Source of the DNA: Chloroflexota bacterium
GTDB lineage: Bacteria; Chloroflexota; Dehalococcoidia; JACQGW01
Direction of reading: 5' to 3'
Length of the DNA stretch: 10,394 bases
NCBI GenBank assembly: GCA_016199325.1
Contig: JACQGW010000358.1
Location: 1-10,394 of the forward strand
Below the pieces are notes generated by a model. It saw nothing but the letters and a program-made list of their open reading frames with translations. It ran no database searches and had not been told where the DNA came from. Positions 8,326-10,394 of this stretch are shown piece by piece (within the stretch, counting starts at the first letter, position 1; every line of letters begins with the position of its first letter). The position numbers and the translations under genes were made by a program.

Positions 8326-8348
8326 CCCTCTTTCAGGATGACGCGGCC

Positions 8349-8377
8349 ATAGTAGCCGGGGGCCTGCCCACTGTCAA
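8349..8377 (-). promoter_or_regulatory. Strong sigma70-type promoter of the arsN2-MFS operon
   Basis: On the minus strand a perfect TTGACA (8372-8377) is followed by exactly 17 bp and TACTAT (8349-8354, 4 of 6). The predicted transcription start is near 8342, giving a leader of about 17-26 nt to GTG 8325 or TTG 8316, or about 60 nt to ATG 8280. It fires away from the promoter at 8406-8434, and the two -35 boxes are 28 bp apart. Confidence 0.72.
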
Positions 8378-8405
8378 GTCAGTCATTCCCGAATCTCCCC
8401 CGTGG

Positions 8406-8434
8406 TTGCCGATACCTGCCGGGCGCCATATAAT
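8406..8434 (+). promoter_or_regulatory. Sigma70-type promoter of the rightward MFS gene
   Basis: TTGCCG (8406-8411, 4 of 6) is followed by a 17-bp spacer and a perfect TATAAT (8429-8434), which is rare in DNA this GC-rich. The start point is expected near 8441, so the GTG at 8440 that opens the frame cannot be the translation start. The leader to ATG 8488 is about 47 nt. Confidence 0.8.
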
Positions 8435-8474
8435 GGCGGGTGCCGCGTTGCCATCGCAGCCAATGCAGCGAAAC

Positions 8475-8479
8475 GAGGA
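8475..8479 (+). promoter_or_regulatory. Ribosome binding site deciding the MFS start
   Basis: GAGGA (8475-8479) lies 8 nt before ATG 8488 and abuts or overlaps the in-frame ATG at 8479. Spacing therefore favours the ATG at 8488. Confidence 0.65.
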
Positions 8480-8487
8480 TGGTGCTA

Positions 8488-9795
8488 ATGGGTCCTGGTC
8501 CGGTAGTCGGCGTCGAAGGTTCCCCGCCGCAGCAGCAGCAGCTCACCTTCAAGATTCCTCCCCTGATCAAGCGAAACACCCTCTTCCTGGCGATCACCCA
8601 GGCGCTGGTCGGCATGGCGATGCAGATGGTTCCAACGCTGACCGGCCTCATGGTGGTGCAGCTCCTGGGCTCTGCGGCGCTGGCGGGCATCGGCACCAGC
8701 ATCCAGGGCGTGAGCCGATTCCTGGTGGCCTACCCTATCGGCAAGATCATGGACGTCTACGGCCGGCGGGTCGGGCTGGCGCTGGGGCTGAGCGTGAGCC
8801 TGGTGGGTAGCGTGTGGCTGGGGATCTCCATGCTCTGGGCCTCGTTCGCGGTGTTCCTGGCCGGGATGTTCATCCTGGGGCTGGGCACCGGCGCGGTCCA
8901 GCAGCTCCGACTGGCCGCGGCGGACATGTACCCGCCGAGTCGGCGGGCCGAGGGGCTGGGCTACGTGCTGACGGGGGCGCTGGTGGGAGCCCTGGGCGGG
9001 CCGCTGCTGATCACGATGGCGCAGGCAGCGGCCCGCCGCCTCGAGATGGACCCGCTGGCGCTCACCTGGATATTCGTCCCCGTCGTCATCGTTCCCTGCA
9101 TCGCCCTGGTGCTGCTGGTGCGCCCGGACCCCAGGGAGATCGGCGCCCATCTGGAGCGGTATTACCCCGACTATGTGCCGCCCGTACACGACGCCGGGGC
9201 CAGGGTGACGATGGACCTGGGCGCCTTTATTCGGCATTACCCGAGACAGGTTGCCTTTGTCTGTAGCTTCGCCACTCAGGGCAACATGGCGCTGATGATG
9301 GTCATGACCGCCCTGGTGCTGGCCCACCACGGGCACTCGCTGCCGTCCATCTCGCTGTCGGTCGCCATCCACGTGATCGGGATGTTCGGCCTGTCACTGC
9401 CGCTCGGCAGTCTGGCAGACCGGATCGGCCGGCGTGCCGTCATGCTGGCGGGGGTTGTCCTGGCCGGTGCTGGAACGCTGCTGGTGCCGGTGACGCCCGA
9501 TTACTGGGTTGTGACCGCCGGCATTTTTCTCGTCGGGCTGGGCTGGTCCTGCGTCAACGTCGCCGCCTCAGCCCTCCTCGTCGATACGACTGCACCGGCG
9601 GAGCGAGGGCAGGCCATCGGCATTAACGACACCTTCAGCGCCACCTCGGCAATCGTCCTGCCGCTGGTCGGCGGACCGGTCGTCGAGTACCTCGGCTTCT
9701 CGTTCCTCGCTCCGTTCGGCGTGGCTCTCATGGTCGTTCCGTTCATTCTCCTGTTGCGGCTGCGGGAGACCAGCCCTGGGAAGTACATGGTATAA
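8488..9795 (+). CDS. MFS transporter, probable drug/metabolite efflux type
   Basis: A 435-residue, 12-helix-type major facilitator. After a short Gln-rich cytoplasmic N-terminus (QQQQ at 15-18), motif A is intact in both halves: GKIMDVYGRR (85-94) and GSLADRIGRR (307-316). The fifth helix carries GALVGALGGP (163-172), close to the GP-containing motif C of drug/proton antiporters. A charged central loop (about 212-252) divides the halves. These features suggest a proton-coupled exporter with unknown substrate. The start at 8488 is chosen from the promoter and Shine-Dalgarno positions; the frame is open to 8440. It does not resemble the MFS protein at 6627-7817 beyond superfamily motifs, so it is not a recent duplicate. 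It is divergent from the arsN2 operon and precedes a DUF420 gene that has a separate promoter. Confidence 0.9.
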   Translation: MGPGPVVGVEGSPPQQQQLTFKIPPLIKRNTLFLAITQALVGMAMQMVPTLTGLMVVQLLGSAALAGIGTSIQGVSRFLVAYPIGKIMDVYGRRVGLALGLSVSLVGSVWLGISMLWASFAVFLAGMFILGLGTGAVQQLRLAAADMYPPSRRAEGLGYVLTGALVGALGGPLLITMAQAAARRLEMDPLALTWIFVPVVIVPCIALVLLVRPDPREIGAHLERYYPDYVPPVHDAGARVTMDLGAFIRHYPRQVAFVCSFATQGNMALMMVMTALVLAHHGHSLPSISLSVAIHVIGMFGLSLPLGSLADRIGRRAVMLAGVVLAGAGTLLVPVTPDYWVVTAGIFLVGLGWSCVNVAASALLVDTTAPAERGQAIGINDTFSATSAIVLPLVGGPVVEYLGFSFLAPFGVALMVVPFILLLRLRETSPGKYMV

Positions 9796-9796
9796 T
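9788..9796 (+). promoter_or_regulatory. Extended -10 promoter for the DUF420 gene
   Basis: TGG-TATAAT gives an exact extended -10 element (TGn at 9788-9790, hexamer at 9791-9796). No recognisable -35 lies 17 bp upstream, as is usual for extended -10 promoters. It overlaps the last codons and the TAA stop (9793-9795) of the MFS gene. The predicted start is near 9803, leaving a leader of about 87 nt before GTG 9890. Confidence 0.55.
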
Positions 9797-9809
9797 CCCT
9801 GCAACTGCA

Positions 9810-9861
9810 CGTGGGGGCTTCTTCGGGCGCTGGCGGAGATCCCTGCGCTCAAGCGCCCACG
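9810..9861 (+). promoter_or_regulatory. Structured leader with two exclusive hairpins upstream of DUF420 gene
   Basis: Segment 9851-9861 (AAGCGCCCACG) can pair with 9810-9820 (CGTGGGGGCTT) as an 11-bp stem with one G-G mismatch. Alternatively its core 9852-9858 (AGCGCCC) pairs perfectly with 9825-9831 (GGGCGCT). The two pairings exclude each other. Neither buries the Shine-Dalgarno at 9879, and neither is followed by a U-tract. Confidence 0.35.
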
Positions 9862-9878
9862 ACGAACCTGTTGCGGTC

Positions 9879-9883
9879 AAGGA
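9879..9883 (+). promoter_or_regulatory. Ribosome binding site for the DUF420 gene
   Basis: AAGGA sits 6 nt before the GTG at 9890. It supports this non-ATG start, which also matches the expected N-terminal boundary of the family. Confidence 0.75.
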
Positions 9884-9889
9884 TTCGCC

Positions 9890-10312
9890 GTGTCGCCAAC
9901 TGTTGCTGCGTGGGTACCGACGCTCAATGCGGGCCTCATCGTCGTCAGCGGGTTGTTTGCCGCTCTCGGCTACGTCTTCATCCGGAGCCGACGCATCGCC
10001 TGGCATCGGCGCAGCATGCTGACGGCCGCCGCCTTCGCTGCCCTGTTCCTCATCGTCTACGTAACGCGGGCGCTGCTGCTGCCGACCAAGCTCTTCGCCG
10101 GCGAGGGCCTGCTTCGGGCGGTCTACCTCGCCATCCTCGGCTCCCACATGATCCTCGCCATCGCCGTCGGTCCGCTCGTCCTGGCAACGCTGAGGCTGGC
10201 CCTCCGACAGGACTACAAGCGACACCGCCGGATCGCTCGATTCACGCTACCGATCTGGCTCTACGTCGTCCTCTCCGGCTGGACGGTCTACCTGATGCTC
10301 TACGCCTGGTAG
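9890..10312 (+). CDS. DUF420 (YozB/CtaM-like) four-helix membrane protein
   Basis: The 140-residue membrane protein matches DUF420 over its whole length. Helices are expected at about 9-31, 43-62, 76-103 and 119-139. Family landmarks are LNAGLIVVS (12-20), GY-x-FIRSRRIAWHRRSM (27-43), LGSHMILA (83-90), KRHRRIARFTLPIWLYV (110-126) and the end VYLMLY. Three conserved histidines (39, 86 and 112) face the membrane boundary or core. In Firmicutes the DUF420 protein YozB/CtaM is needed for maturation of aa3/caa3-type heme-copper oxidase, so a role in cytochrome oxidase assembly is plausible. No oxidase genes are within the window to support it. The start is GTG 9890 with a well-placed AAGGA. It is 94 bp downstream of the MFS gene with its own promoter. 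Confidence 0.9.
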   Translation: MSPTVAAWVPTLNAGLIVVSGLFAALGYVFIRSRRIAWHRRSMLTAAAFAALFLIVYVTRALLLPTKLFAGEGLLRAVYLAILGSHMILAIAVGPLVLATLRLALRQDYKRHRRIARFTLPIWLYVVLSGWTVYLMLYAW

Positions 10313-10373
10313 GGGTCGGGGGCCAGGGGCCGGCGGTCGGGAACGGAGAGGAGGATGAGGGGGCACTCCCTCC
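10313..10373. other. Non-coding tail after the DUF420 gene
   Basis: This G-rich spacer of 61 bp has no gene. The only structure is a weak 5-bp stem, GAGGG (10347-10351) with CCCTC (10358-10362), which is too short to call a terminator with confidence. Confidence 0.4.
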
Positions 10374-10394
10374 GTCATGCTGAGCCGCAGCGAA
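10374..10394. repeat. Probable dispersed intergenic repeat, cut by window edge
   Basis: The last 21 bases begin GTCATGCTGAG and end GCAGCGAA. This matches the start of a short intergenic repeat type (GTCATxCTGAGC...GCGAA...) recurring in Chloroflexota and some other GC-rich genomes. Only the left part is present, 61 bp after the DUF420 stop, so the identification rests on recall of the motif. Confidence 0.45.

Larger units (their letters stand above)
8326..8487. other. Divergent control region
   Basis: These 162 bases separate the leftward arsN2 operon from the rightward MFS gene. They hold two back-to-back promoters and the Shine-Dalgarno of each first gene. The 28 bp between the -35 boxes (8378-8405) contain GTCATTCCC (8382-8390) and a small palindrome, ATTC-CC-GAAT (8385-8394). 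Any shared regulator would most simply bind here. No regulator gene is in the window. Confidence 0.6.

Noticed and set aside
8440..8442. GTG as start of the rightward MFS gene
   Set aside because: It coincides with the predicted transcription start of the TATAAT promoter, and the residues before 8488 do not look like an MFS N-terminus.
8485..9372. 295-codon minus-strand frame
   Set aside because: It is antisense to the rightward MFS gene, and its His/Gln/Asp-rich composition is typical of a shadow frame.
10347..10362. Terminator hairpin after the DUF420 gene
   Set aside because: Only a 5-bp stem with a 6-nt loop and no U-tract, in G-rich sequence where such stems arise by chance.

Overview
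This is a GC-rich, densely coding window, most likely from Chloroflexota (perhaps the Thermomicrobia/Sphaerobacter side). The assignment rests on the very long secreted-type protein built from DUF11 repeats, a Thr-Pro linker and duplicated GWN modules, on GTG starts, and on an intergenic repeat of the 'GTCATGCTGAGC...' kind at the right edge. No marker gene confirms it.

Left 58% (1-5986, +): one 5'-truncated gene for a giant modular surface or secreted protein. In order it has a carboxypeptidase-regulatory-like beta domain, seven DUF11 repeats, a PPC domain, an eighth DUF11 repeat, a nidogen-like beta-sandwich, a ~105-residue Thr/Pro linker, an Fn3-like domain, a second carboxypeptidase-regulatory-like domain and two GWN modules. 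No catalytic domain is visible in the part present. Its stop codon and the stop of the converging gene both lie in one perfect 11-bp inverted repeat.

Middle (6007-8325, -): three genes transcribed leftward in the order arsN2-like GNAT acetyltransferase, MFS transporter, arsN1-like GNAT acetyltransferase. The first two are 13 bp apart and share a promoter with a perfect TTGACA box. The third has a good promoter of its own in the 125-bp gap. Two enzymes of families tied to arsenic/arsinothricin resistance around a transporter suggest a detoxification cluster. No arsR, arsC, arsM or arsB is in the window.

Right (8488-10312, +): a second, unrelated MFS transporter is driven by a TTGCCG-17-TATAAT promoter divergent from the arsN2 promoter. 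It is followed by a small four-helix membrane protein of the DUF420 (YozB/CtaM) family. The DUF420 gene has its own extended -10 promoter (TGG-TATAAT) overlapping the MFS stop codon, and a leader that can fold two ways. The window ends inside a probable dispersed intergenic repeat.

No rRNA, tRNA, CRISPR array or insertion sequence was seen. No stretch above 300 bases lacks a gene.
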